This document shows positions 50,018 to 59,034 of a stretch of DNA of 64,000 nt, piece by piece. Position numbers and translations under genes: made by a program. Below the pieces are notes generated by a model, which saw only the letters and a program-made list of their open reading frames with translations, did not search any database and was not told where the DNA came from. The stretch lies in assembly GCA_943788675.1 (NCBI GenBank), contig CALSRE010000001.1:361400-425399 (forward strand), written 5' to 3'. Positions within the stretch are counted from its first letter, which is position 1. Every line of letters starts with the position of its first letter. The stretch is from an uncultured bacterium. GTDB lineage: Bacteria > Fidelibacterota > Marinisomatia > Marinisomatales > Marinisomataceae.

Positions 50018-52843
50018 TTATAAATTATTTCCTTCTCTATCTAATAGTACAGCTTTTCCAAACCCTAATTTTTCAATTAATTCAAGCTGAGTTTTAGCAT
50101 CACCAGCAACAACATAAATCATATGTTGTCCATTTAGATAATCACTGGCTAATTGTTGCACATCTTCTACAGTCATTCCTGTTAATACATCTTGTTGATT
50201 AGCAATGTAATTTACTGGAAGATTGTACTTACTGATGTTGTCAAGCATATTGATAAGACTTCCAAGCGTTTCAAATCTTAGCGCATTACTCTTGATTAAT
50301 TTATTTCTTGTAACATCTAAGTCGTTTTGGAAATAGGTGGAAGAATAATTAGTGATTAAATCTCTAAAAATCTCCAATGATTCCAATGTTACATTTGTAC
50401 GAACTTGTGAGTATGCATAAAAAGGTGTTTGAAATTTATTTGGTCGCAAGAAAGATCCTGCTCCGTAAGTATATCCTTTCTCTAAACGCAAAGTTCTCAT
50501 TAATCTAGCTTCCATTCCTCCGCCTAATCTGTTATTGGTAACATCTAGAGGGTATAAAAGTGGATCTGCTCCTGGAATAGTTAATGTACCAACTGTGATA
50601 GCAGATTGTTTAGCATCAGGTATATCAATAAAATATACCACTGGTTTTGATGGTGCATCTACCATTGCTATTGTTGGTATTTCAACAGTATCTCCATTCC
50701 ATTTTTTATTAAAATTGCTTAACACATTTACAGCTTCTTTTTCATTGATATCTCCAACAATGTGAAAGTGAGCAACCTGTGGTGATATATTAGCATTAAA
50801 GTAATTTTTTAAATCAGACATGGTGATTGACTCAACACTATCAGCTGTTCCACCTAATGGTGTTGCAGATGGATGATTATCGCCATACAATCTTTTATTC
50901 AAAGCATTAAATGCTAAAGATTGTGGATTACCCTTCACTTGTTGGATAGAAGCCAGCCTTCTAGTTTTAGCAATTTCAAATGCTTTTTCATCCCATCGTG
51001 GCTCTGTCAATATTTCATTTACTAAATCAAGAGTAGCATCCAGATTTTTAGCCAAGCTATTTCCAGATATACTAATACTTTCTAAGCCTGCACTAATAGA
51101 AATTGAAGATCCCAGAAGATCAATCGCCTCTTCTAGTTCAGCTGGTGTTTTGCTTTTAGTTCCTTCATCCATTAGATTGGCAACTAAGCTTGCAGTACCT
51201 TTCTTTTCTGCTGGGTCTAATAATTGTCCTCCATCAATGCGTAAATAAAACTGTACTAATGGTAATTCAGAATTTTCTATACCATAGAGCTTTGTACCAT
51301 TAGAAAGACTATTTGTCCACACTTGTGGAATGGTTAATAAAGGCAATTCTCCAAGCGCAGGTTCTGAGCGGTCATATTTAGTTTCTGTTTTCACAAATGG
51401 TTTATTTTCTTGACCATATTTCATATCAAATTCCTTTTCTTTTCCTCTTACCACTTGCTCTACCTTGATAAATGCTTCTTCTGAATCATCTAGAATTAAT
51501 TCAGGTTGAGATTGAGGAACTACACTTAAAATGACAGCATGTTGGTCTTTGATATATTTATTATAAACGTGCATGACATCTTCTTTTGTAACACTTAAAA
51601 TATTAGCAATATCTGTTGTGACAAATCCTGGATCTCCAGCATATTCATTATAAAATCCAAGCTGCCTTGCTTTGCTAAGATTGGTAGAAATACTATTATA
51701 AAAGGCTGTTTCTTGACCTGCTTTAATACGTTTGAGGTCATTATCGCTCACACCGTTTGCTTCAAAGTTTGCTAATGATTGCATAATAGCATCATAAATA
51801 TCATTTAAAGATGTATTAGGGTTTGCACGAACACTCATACTGAATTGTCCTGCAATTTCAGATGAATAATTATAGGCAGATGCAGAAGGTGCTAATTTTT
51901 GTTTCTCAATAATTTCTTTATAAAATACAGAATTTCTTCCATCTGATAATAGTTCTCCCAAAGTGTTTAATGCATAGGAATCTTTGCTAAACTGTTCCAC
52001 GCTAGGAAAAGTAAGAGAAAGTTGAGGAAGCTGAGCATATTTATCTAAATGATATAATTTTTTAGTCTCGGACAAAGTCACTAGTCTCACTTCTGGTTTT
52101 TCAATGATATTTTCATTGGGCTTTATCTCGCCAAACCAGCGTTCAACTAGTTGCTTTGTTTCATCAAAATCAATATCTCCTGCGATGACTACTGTCGCAT
52201 TGCTTGGACCATAAAATTCGTTATAAAATTCTTTTACATCTTCTATGGTTGCAGCTTGTAAGTCTTCAAGCTCTCCAATCACTGACCAACTGTAAGGGTG
52301 TCCTTGAGGGTAAAGCGCTTTTTGTATAATACCACTACTATGACCATATGGTTGATTGTCTACACGTTGCCTTTTTTCATTTTTGACCACCTGAATTTCT
52401 CCTTCAAGTGTTTCAGCATCTACGGTATTAATCATAAAACCTAATCGATCTGAATCAATCCACATTAACTTTTCAAGAGCATCTTTTGGTACTATTTCAT
52501 AATAAATGGTGTAGTCAAAGCTTGTTCCACCATTCCTGCTTCCACCCCAAGTAGGGATCAATAATCTGTTTGCGCCTCGAGGAGTATTTTCAGATGCAGT
52601 AAAAGCCATATGTTCAAAGAAGTGAGCAAATCCAGTTTTACCAGGTTTTTCCCTATTTGATCCAACATGCACAATAGTAGAAATTGCAACTAAGGGATCT
52701 GAACTGTCTTTGTGAAGAATAACTTTAAGACCATTATCTAATGTATACTTCTCATAATCAATGGACAGTTCTTTGGTATTGTCTGAACAGTTAATAATAA
52801 AAGCTAAAATTAAAACGATTAATAAATTTTTTTTAATAAACAT
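50018..52843 (-). CDS. M16 family zinc peptidase, lipoprotein
   Basis: The 941-residue protein has a lipoprotein signal (IINCS, Cys 19) and two pitrilysin-type halves. The first half holds the active zinc motif HFFEHMAF (inverted HxxEH near 75-79) with the distal Glu (ETLEGE / VKNEKR region near 150); the second half near residue 510 onward is the inactive partner fold. It should degrade peptides in the envelope as a clam-shell peptidase. It ends the minus-strand operon TrpB2 - SerK-like - M16. Confidence 0.92.
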   Translation of the reverse strand: MFIKKNLLIVLILAFIINCSDNTKELSIDYEKYTLDNGLKVILHKDSSDPLVAISTIVHVGSNREKPGKTGFAHFFEHMAFTASENTPRGANRLLIPTWGGSRNGGTSFDYTIYYEIVPKDALEKLMWIDSDRLGFMINTVDAETLEGEIQVVKNEKRQRVDNQPYGHSSGIIQKALYPQGHPYSWSVIGELEDLQAATIEDVKEFYNEFYGPSNATVVIAGDIDFDETKQLVERWFGEIKPNENIIEKPEVRLVTLSETKKLYHLDKYAQLPQLSLTFPSVEQFSKDSYALNTLGELLSDGRNSVFYKEIIEKQKLAPSASAYNYSSEIAGQFSMSVRANPNTSLNDIYDAIMQSLANFEANGVSDNDLKRIKAGQETAFYNSISTNLSKARQLGFYNEYAGDPGFVTTDIANILSVTKEDVMHVYNKYIKDQHAVILSVVPQSQPELILDDSEEAFIKVEQVVRGKEKEFDMKYGQENKPFVKTETKYDRSEPALGELPLLTIPQVWTNSLSNGTKLYGIENSELPLVQFYLRIDGGQLLDPAEKKGTASLVANLMDEGTKSKTPAELEEAIDLLGSSISISAGLESISISGNSLAKNLDATLDLVNEILTEPRWDEKAFEIAKTRRLASIQQVKGNPQSLAFNALNKRLYGDNHPSATPLGGTADSVESITMSDLKNYFNANISPQVAHFHIVGDINEKEAVNVLSNFNKKWNGDTVEIPTIAMVDAPSKPVVYFIDIPDAKQSAITVGTLTIPGADPLLYPLDVTNNRLGGGMEARLMRTLRLEKGYTYGAGSFLRPNKFQTPFYAYSQVRTNVTLESLEIFRDLITNYSSTYFQNDLDVTRNKLIKSNALRFETLGSLINMLDNISKYNLPVNYIANQQDVLTGMTVEDVQQLASDYLNGQHMIYVVAGDAKTQLELIEKLGFGKAVLLDREGNNL

Positions 52844-52871
52844 AATTTCTCCTAATTAAGTATAATAGCTC

Positions 52872-53267
52872 TTAAAATAACGAATATTTTTTATGAATAT
52901 CGATAATTTTTATATAAGAGCCATCGATATTTATAAAGTGTTTAGATGATTGAGGTTCTAAAAGTATTCCTGAAAGAGCGCTATAAAATACTTCCTCTTT
53001 GTTGATAAAATTTCCTTTTATGATTATTCCGGGATCAAAGTACTGAAATTGACAAACATTAACGACTTTGATCCCATTTTGTTTACACATTTCTATTCGA
53101 TGGTGACCATCAATAATAATATTTTCTTCTGATACTGCCACAGCTGGAATAAAGGATTTTTCAATGTACATTTTATTCCAATAGCTAACATGTTCGTTCG
53201 TTGTTTTTTCATGAGGTCTAAGAAGTTCTATTGGAACACTAAGATTATATTTGAATTTCCTCTTCAT
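52872..53267 (-). CDS. SerK-like ParB-fold protein, putative free-serine kinase
   Basis: The 131-residue protein has a ParB/Srx-like core with PHE (Glu 20) and DGHHR (52-56), then QYFDPGI near 74-80. From memory, SerK of archaea, which phosphorylates free L-serine to O-phosphoserine, has KPHE with the catalytic Glu, VDGHHR and YFDEG at matching places, and SbnI of Staphylococcus has a related core. The gene is 2 nt after trpB2 on the same strand, which suggests that it supplies O-phosphoserine to TrpB2. It is shorter than SerK (131 versus about 240 residues), so kinase activity is a prediction. Confidence 0.68.
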   Translation of the reverse strand: MKRKFKYNLSVPIELLRPHEKTTNEHVSYWNKMYIEKSFIPAVAVSEENIIIDGHHRIEMCKQNGIKVVNVCQFQYFDPGIIIKGNFINKEEVFYSALSGILLEPQSSKHFINIDGSYIKIIDIHKKYSLF

Positions 53268-53269
53268 TA

Positions 53270-54661
53270 TTATCCAACTGATGGCAGTCCTGAAAGAGCC
53301 ATTGCTATTTCAGATTCAGAATATTTATTATCAAAAAGCTTTCCATCAAAATAGTCAATGTATGCTTGCATATCAAAATGACCATGACCACATAAATTGA
53401 ATAAGATAGTTTTTGTTTCTCCGCTTTCTTTGCATTTTAAGGCAGCTTCAATTGCTCCTTTTACTGCGTGGTTTGCTTCTGGCGCTGGTACAATTCCCTC
53501 AGCTTTAGCAAAAGTGACACCAGCTTGAAATGTATCTAATTGCGTATAAGCCTCTGGAGCAATATAACCAAGATTTGTTAAATGGCTAATGATTGGTGCC
53601 ATTCCATGATACCTAAGTCCTCCCGCATGAAAACCAGAGGGTACAAATTCTGAACCTAAAGTATGCATTTTAGTTAAAGGTGTCATTTTCCCTGTATCTC
53701 CAAAATCATAGGCATATTTTCCTTTTGTTAGCGATGGACAAGCGGACGGTTCAATCGCCTTTAGTTCTATAGAGCTATTATCTCTAAATGATTTACCTAG
53801 AAATGGAAGTGCGATTCCAGCAAAATTACTTCCACCTCCAGTACATCCAACAATAATATCTGGATATTCATCCTGTTTTTCTAGTTGCGACATAGCTTCT
53901 TGTCCTATGATAGTTTGATGAGTAAGCACATGGTTTAATACAGATCCAAGCGCATACTTTGTTGAGTCGCTTTTAACGCATTGCTCTACTGCTTCAGATA
54001 TAGCAATTCCCAAACTTCCAGTTGATTCTGGATTTTCAGCAAGAATTTTTTGTCCAATTTCCGTTTCAATTGAGGGACTAGCTATACATCTTGCTCCAAA
54101 CGTTTCCATCAATGCTCTACGATATGGTTTTTGATTATAACTGACTTTAACCATATATACATCAAGGTCTATTCCAAATTTAGAACAAGCAAAAGCTAAG
54201 GATGAACCCCATTGTCCAGCTCCAGTTTCAGTAGTCAATTTTTCTACACCCTCTTGCTTGTTGTAATACGCTTGAGGTATTGCAGTGTTGGGCTTGTGAC
54301 TTCCAGTAGGGCTTACTCCTTCATATTTATAGAAAATCTTTGCAGGAGTATCTAAAACTTTTTCAAGATTCCTTGCTCTATATAATGGACTAGGTCGATA
54401 TAATTTATAGATATCTTGAACTTCTTCAGGAATATCAATATATCTATCTTGACTCACTTCTTGTCCTATTAATTCCATTGGAAATAATGGCGATAAGTCA
54501 TCTGGACCAACCGGATCTTTTCTACCAGGATGAAGTACGGGAGGAAGAGGTTCTGGTAAATCAGCAGATATATTGTAAAATTTTTCAGGCATTTCTTTTT
54601 CGCTTAGTTGTGTTTTAATAATCATTTTTTTCTCCATTGTTTTAATTGATTGATAGTTCAA
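53270..54661 (-). CDS. trpB2: Tryptophan synthase beta-like protein TrpB2
   Basis: The protein is a PLP enzyme of the TrpB2 class (TIGR01415 type), longer at the N terminus than TrpB1. The Lys that binds PLP is in GSHKPNTA (Lys 123 in the 463-residue reading), and GCTGGGSNF binds the phosphate. Family enzymes form tryptophan from indole without an alpha subunit; several accept O-phosphoserine. No trpA or other trp gene is near. ATG at residue 9 or 13 are plausible alternative starts, with AATGGAGAAAAA just ahead of the last. Confidence 0.9.
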   Translation of the reverse strand: MNYQSIKTMEKKMIIKTQLSEKEMPEKFYNISADLPEPLPPVLHPGRKDPVGPDDLSPLFPMELIGQEVSQDRYIDIPEEVQDIYKLYRPSPLYRARNLEKVLDTPAKIFYKYEGVSPTGSHKPNTAIPQAYYNKQEGVEKLTTETGAGQWGSSLAFACSKFGIDLDVYMVKVSYNQKPYRRALMETFGARCIASPSIETEIGQKILAENPESTGSLGIAISEAVEQCVKSDSTKYALGSVLNHVLTHQTIIGQEAMSQLEKQDEYPDIIVGCTGGGSNFAGIALPFLGKSFRDNSSIELKAIEPSACPSLTKGKYAYDFGDTGKMTPLTKMHTLGSEFVPSGFHAGGLRYHGMAPIISHLTNLGYIAPEAYTQLDTFQAGVTFAKAEGIVPAPEANHAVKGAIEAALKCKESGETKTILFNLCGHGHFDMQAYIDYFDGKLFDNKYSESEIAMALSGLPSVG

Positions 54662-54702
54662 TCATGATTGTAAAGTTTAAGTAGATCTAGTTATGTTAAG
54701 AT

Positions 54703-54750
54703 TGCACGTAAGTGCAGAAGGGTATTATTGGCCTGAAGGCCACCAATGAA
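54703..54750 (+). ncRNA. Tandem hairpins in the leader of the beta-barrel gene
   Basis: TGCAC-GTAA-GTGCA (GNRA loop) is followed by TGGCC-TGAA-GGCCA, and beyond it AAAAAGCGTTTTT. The two hairpins sit in the 213-nt gap between divergent genes trpB2 and the beta-barrel protein. They look like a structured mRNA leader or small RNA; no known riboswitch class fits what I can recall. No other gene lies in the gap. Confidence 0.4.
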
Positions 54751-54873
54751 GATTCCAAGAAAAAAGCGTTTTTGAATCAATTAACATGCAAGATATTAAA
54801 TGTACTTTTGGTGCCATTGCAAGAAAAATATTATATATTGTATAAAATAAATACATTATATGAGGAAAATTTT

Positions 54874-55515
54874 ATGAAGATTTTTATTGTTTTAGTGTTA
54901 GGCACTTCACTTTTTGGTCAAGCTAAAGAAGTTAATTCTTCTGCAATGTGGGGAGTCTATTCTGGATATCAATCGATGCAAATCTCAGGAATAGAAGATG
55001 ATGCTTCGGATGAAGAACTTGGTTCATTTTCATCAGACAGATTAGGCTCGTATTACATTGGAGTTTGGAAAAGTACCGATTGGAAAATTGGTTCATTGCC
55101 AGTTACTATTGGCGCTGAACTTGGACATCGCGGAACTTCTTCAAACTACGAAACAGATTCAAGCCAAGATCAGCCATTGATGTATATAAATTCTGCTGAA
55201 ATACTAATCACTTACTTGGATCTTTGGACGACTGTTAACTATCGAATGTCAGATAAATTTAATTTATGGATTGGACCATCAATTGGAATTCATCTAGATG
55301 AAAAAGTAACCTTAGATATAGAAGGACAAGAAGCAGAAAGCGCTGAGCTATCAACCGATTTTGGATTCGATGAGAATGATTTTGGATTTCTTGTTGGAGC
55401 AGGATATTCAATTAGTAAAAATATTTACATTAATGCTGGCTTATACAAAGGACTGAAAGACCATGATGGTGGAAAGTTTAATAATTTATTTATTGATCTT
55501 GGATATTCATTTTAA
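54874..55515 (+). CDS. Outer-membrane beta-barrel protein
   Basis: The 213-residue protein starts at ATG 54874 with TGAGGA upstream. The signal peptide ends LFGQ (residue 16). Alternating aromatic strands (SYYIGVWKSTDWKIG, LDLWTTVNYRMSDKFNLWIGP) and a C-terminal LGYSF mark an eight-strand type barrel. Family not recognised. A longer frame upstream to 54712 has no signal and runs through the leader hairpins, so it is not the start. Confidence 0.78.
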   Translation: MKIFIVLVLGTSLFGQAKEVNSSAMWGVYSGYQSMQISGIEDDASDEELGSFSSDRLGSYYIGVWKSTDWKIGSLPVTIGAELGHRGTSSNYETDSSQDQPLMYINSAEILITYLDLWTTVNYRMSDKFNLWIGPSIGIHLDEKVTLDIEGQEAESAELSTDFGFDENDFGFLVGAGYSISKNIYINAGLYKGLKDHDGGKFNNLFIDLGYSF

Positions 55516-55530
55516 AATAGGGTAAAGCAC

Positions 55531-56475
55531 ATGGAAAAAACTGCAATAATAGCATTAGGAGGAAATGCTCTTTCCAATAAGCAGCAAGCTGGAACTGTTA
55601 AAGAGCAATTTGGTAACACTAGAAAATCTTTAACTGAAATAGTTAAATTTTTGAGGAAAGATTATAATATCTGTATTACGCATGGAAATGGTCCTCAGGT
55701 GGGAGATGAGTTGTTACGAATGGATTTGACACAAGATGAAGTGCCACCAATTCCTCTTGGTATTTGTGTTGCTGGTACTCAGGGAACAATCGGCTATATG
55801 ATTCAACAAACATTTCAAAATATTTTAAATCAGGAAAAAATTGATAAGGAGGTGGTGACCTTAGTTACGCAGGTTGTAGTTGATCCCAATCATCCATCTT
55901 TAAAAAATCCTACCAAGTTTGTGGGAAAACGTTTTTCAAAACAAGAAGCTGAAAAAAGAGCAAAAAACATGGGTTGGATTGTAAAAGAACAAGATCCAGG
56001 TGAGTGGAGAAGAGTAGTGCCATCTCCAGATCCTGACTTTGTAATGCATGGTATTAGTATTAGAACGTTAGTACATGCAGGTATTGTTGTTTTAGCTGCA
56101 GGAGGTGGAGGCATTCCAGTTTTTGTAGATGATAATGAAAATTTTAAAGGAATTGATGCTGTAATTGATAAAGATTTAACGGCCGCAAAACTCGGTAGAG
56201 TCATCAGAGCTGATGAATATTACATTGTGACTGATATAGAACAAGTATACTTGAATTATGGAAAAGATAATCAAACACCAATTGATACAATGACGGACGA
56301 AGAAGCTAAGCAGTATCAAGAGGAAGGTCATTTCCAGCAAGGGAGTATGTGGCCAAAAATTCGCTCAGCTATTCATTTTTTAAAACATCATGGTAAGAAA
56401 GTTGTTATTACTAATATTGATAATTTACAAGATGCAATTGATGGCAAGGCTGGAACCTCTATTATTAAAAGATAA
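55531..56475 (+). CDS. arcC: Carbamate kinase
   Basis: The 314-residue enzyme makes ATP from carbamoyl phosphate and ADP or the reverse. It has the amino-acid-kinase fold with ALGGNALSN near 7-15, ITHGNGPQVGDELL near 49-62, and AAGGGGIPVF near 189-198. No arginine deiminase or ornithine carbamoyltransferase gene is nearby, so the source of carbamoyl phosphate here is unclear (purine or pyrimidine breakdown, or cyanate). Confidence 0.93.
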   Translation: MEKTAIIALGGNALSNKQQAGTVKEQFGNTRKSLTEIVKFLRKDYNICITHGNGPQVGDELLRMDLTQDEVPPIPLGICVAGTQGTIGYMIQQTFQNILNQEKIDKEVVTLVTQVVVDPNHPSLKNPTKFVGKRFSKQEAEKRAKNMGWIVKEQDPGEWRRVVPSPDPDFVMHGISIRTLVHAGIVVLAAGGGGIPVFVDDNENFKGIDAVIDKDLTAAKLGRVIRADEYYIVTDIEQVYLNYGKDNQTPIDTMTDEEAKQYQEEGHFQQGSMWPKIRSAIHFLKHHGKKVVITNIDNLQDAIDGKAGTSIIKR

Positions 56476-56482
56476 AACATAG

Positions 56483-57043
56483 TTGTCCTTAAAAGAAAAT
56501 ATTCGAAACAATCAAATCCACAATAGACTTCTTTTGTCACAAGCCCATATTGAACGATTGTCTGATAATTTTTTATCACAGTGGATAAAATTTTCAAAAT
56601 TGGTATCTTATTCCACTGTTGCAGTATACTACCCTTTCAACAATGAAGGTTCGACCTTGCAGATTATATCATATCTACATCAAAAAAATAAAAATGTATT
56701 ATTACCTGTTGTTAAGCATGATAGAAAAAAGTTATTATTTGCTAAGTATCATCCTTCAAGCATGTTGAAAAAAAATCAATTAGATATTTTTGAACCAGTT
56801 AACAAAGAATATGTTAATATTGAGGATATTGACATAGTGTTAGTACCGTGTGTTGCATTTAATAAAAAATTATCTCGCGTAGGCATGGGAGGTGGATTTT
56901 ATGATCAAACATTTTCAAAAAAAGCATCAACAAAATTGGTAGGTCTTGCGTATAGTTTTCAAATGGAAGATAATTCATTTGAAGAAGAACATGATGTACA
57001 AATGGATTTTATAATAACGCAAAAAGAAATTTTGACAAATTAA
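56483..57043 (+). CDS. 5-formyltetrahydrofolate cyclo-ligase
   Basis: The 186-residue enzyme converts 5-formyl-THF to 5,10-methenyl-THF with ATP. It has the nucleotide motif GMGGGFYDQTF near 134-144 and the N-terminal basic helix. It starts with TTG, 7 nt after arcC. Its stop shares TTAA with the converging phosphodiesterase gene (57040-57043). Confidence 0.88.
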   Translation: MSLKENIRNNQIHNRLLLSQAHIERLSDNFLSQWIKFSKLVSYSTVAVYYPFNNEGSTLQIISYLHQKNKNVLLPVVKHDRKKLLFAKYHPSSMLKKNQLDIFEPVNKEYVNIEDIDIVLVPCVAFNKKLSRVGMGGGFYDQTFSKKASTKLVGLAYSFQMEDNSFEEEHDVQMDFIITQKEILTN

Positions 57044-58275
57044 TCTCTATTTAAAAATTCTGATATACGATAAAGGTATCCATCATTTTGGGCCGGCTCA
57101 ATATCCAATAACTTACACATTAATGCATACAAATGAATGTTACTTACTCTTGAGCCTGAATATCCTTCTTTAAAATTAGGTCCTGAAGCAATAAATATAC
57201 CATCCATTGATCGTAATCCTGGATCATATCCATGAGTTCCAGCATAGGGCGTTCTGCTATCAGTCCAAACTGTCCATTGTTCATCTGGTACTAGAATTAA
57301 TGGCTCAATTCTATCGTTTAAACCCCATTGAAATTCATCATACATTTCTTGTTTGGTAAATACTCTGGTATTAGGAACTTGTTTCAATTCATCATATAGG
57401 CTATTTACTCTATCCTCACTTGGTCTAAGCATTAAATATTCCCCTCTGCTAACAGTAATTACATTTGAAAGGTCGACATACGATGAAACATCAATTGCTT
57501 TTTCTTGAGGCGTTTCAATCATTCCATGGTCTGAAACAATCATTAAATTTACTTTATCAAAAATGTTCCTTGACTCAAGTCCGTCAATTAACATTCCAAT
57601 TGCCGAATCTACATCTTTTATTGCATCAATAACTTCTTGTGATTCTGGTCCAAAACTATGACCCGCTCCATCCACTCTATTGAAATAAGTTGCTAAAAAA
57701 GAAGGTTTTTGTTCTTCTTCATAATCAAGCCAGTTAAGGATTTGTTGCACCCTCTGTTCATATGAATAATCATTGCTATAAGCATAATATTCTGTTGGTC
57801 TGATACCCATATATTCTGCTTCAGACATTGGCCAAAACATTATCATGGCTTTTTTTAAATTTTTTTCAGCAGTTACCCAAATTGGTTCAGATTGTAACCA
57901 TTTTCCGTCTTTAGCAGGCTCACTATTTAAACCAATATAGAAATATTCTTGAAAGTCTTGATCATAAAAATAATTACCAATAATACCATGATTGTCAGGA
58001 TATCTTCCAGTAACAATAGTCACGTGGTTTGGAAAAGTTTTTGAAGGATATACGGTTTCTAAGCCATCTGCCTTAACACCTCTTTGAATAATTTTATCTA
58101 GATTTGGTGTAGATGTTTTTTCAAAATAGTCCCACCTAAATCCATCAATAGAAATTAATATTAAAGGAAATTCTTCAATTTCTTTTTGATTATTATTGTT
58201 TACATCTGTACATGAAATAACTAGCATTTGAAAAAAAACAGTTATAGATATAATTTTTAAGAAAAAATAATTCAT
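57040..58275 (-). CDS. Nucleotide pyrophosphatase/phosphodiesterase family lipoprotein
   Basis: The 411-residue alkaline-phosphatase-superfamily enzyme has a lipobox (LVISC, Cys 22), the metal Asp in ISIDGFR near 44, the nucleophile Thr in SKTFPNH near 84, then DHGM and THGYDPG as further metal sites. NPP enzymes cleave nucleotide or phospholipid diesters outside the membrane. The start overlaps the upstream methyltransferase stop by 4 nt (ATGA). Confidence 0.88.
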   Translation of the reverse strand: MNYFFLKIISITVFFQMLVISCTDVNNNNQKEIEEFPLILISIDGFRWDYFEKTSTPNLDKIIQRGVKADGLETVYPSKTFPNHVTIVTGRYPDNHGIIGNYFYDQDFQEYFYIGLNSEPAKDGKWLQSEPIWVTAEKNLKKAMIMFWPMSEAEYMGIRPTEYYAYSNDYSYEQRVQQILNWLDYEEEQKPSFLATYFNRVDGAGHSFGPESQEVIDAIKDVDSAIGMLIDGLESRNIFDKVNLMIVSDHGMIETPQEKAIDVSSYVDLSNVITVSRGEYLMLRPSEDRVNSLYDELKQVPNTRVFTKQEMYDEFQWGLNDRIEPLILVPDEQWTVWTDSRTPYAGTHGYDPGLRSMDGIFIASGPNFKEGYSGSRVSNIHLYALMCKLLDIEPAQNDGYLYRISEFLNRD

Positions 58276-58979
58276 TTTTTGGCCTCATATATATTTACAA
58301 TTCCTAGATTTAATTTATTAATTTCTATTTCGATAAAACCATTTTTTTTAAGAATTTTTTTAAAACTTTTCCCGTGTGGAAATTGTTCAGCAGAATTGGA
58401 TAGGTAATTATAAGCTTGCTGATTATTAGCTATTATTTTTCCTAAAAATGGTACAAAAATTTTAGTATAAATTACGTAACCTACTCTAAATAAAAAGAAT
58501 GAGGGTACGGCTGTTTCTAGAATGATTAATTTTTTTCCAGGTTTTAAGATTCTCTTAATTTCTTTTAACCCTTTATCTAAATTTTCAAAATTTCTAACTC
58601 CGAAACCTACAGTAGCAACGTCGAATGTATTATCATCAAAGCTCATATTTTCTGCATCCTCCAAAAGAAATGTAATATTCTGTTTATTTTCACTTTTTTT
58701 CTTTGCTAAATCTAACATCATCTGAGCATTATCAACCCCAATCACCTCAACATTGTCATTCGCAAAGCATAGTGCTATATCTCCTGTACCTGTAGCAATA
58801 TCAATAATCTTCTTTGGATTATCTTTCATTGAAAGATTGTAAACAGTATTTCTCCAATTTTTATCCATGCTTAACGTCATGACTCGATTAATTCTATCAT
58901 ACTTTGAAGAGATATTGTTAAACATATCTTTTACTTGAATTTTTTTTGAACTTTTATTGGATTTTTCAGGTTTAATCAC
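58272..58979 (-). CDS. menG: Ubiquinone/menaquinone biosynthesis methyltransferase
   Basis: The 235-residue SAM-dependent C-methyltransferase has the family features MFNNISSKYDRINRVMTLSMD, SAM loop DIATGTGDIAL near 62-72, and NPxGFGVRNFENLDKGL near 124-137. It adds the last methyl group to menaquinone (MenG) or works in ubiquinone synthesis (UbiE); with an FCB-type host the menaquinone role is more likely. It is coupled to the phosphodiesterase gene. Confidence 0.93.
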   Translation of the reverse strand: MIKPEKSNKSSKKIQVKDMFNNISSKYDRINRVMTLSMDKNWRNTVYNLSMKDNPKKIIDIATGTGDIALCFANDNVEVIGVDNAQMMLDLAKKKSENKQNITFLLEDAENMSFDDNTFDVATVGFGVRNFENLDKGLKEIKRILKPGKKLIILETAVPSFFLFRVGYVIYTKIFVPFLGKIIANNQQAYNYLSNSAEQFPHGKSFKKILKKNGFIEIEINKLNLGIVNIYEAKK

Positions 58980-58995
58980 CTGATAAGATAAAGAA

Positions 58996-59021
58996 AAGGG
59001 CTGACATTGTGCCAGCCCTTT
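58996..59021 (-). terminator. Rho-independent terminator
   Basis: AAAGGGCTG / CAGCCCTTT form a strong 9-bp stem. On the minus strand it is followed by a T-rich run, ending the gene at 59035-59868. Confidence 0.85.
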
Positions 59022-59034
59022 CTATAGATAGTAA

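Noticed and set aside
54712-54873. Upstream extension of the beta-barrel gene
   Set aside because: It would put 54 residues before an evident signal peptide and runs through the hairpins.
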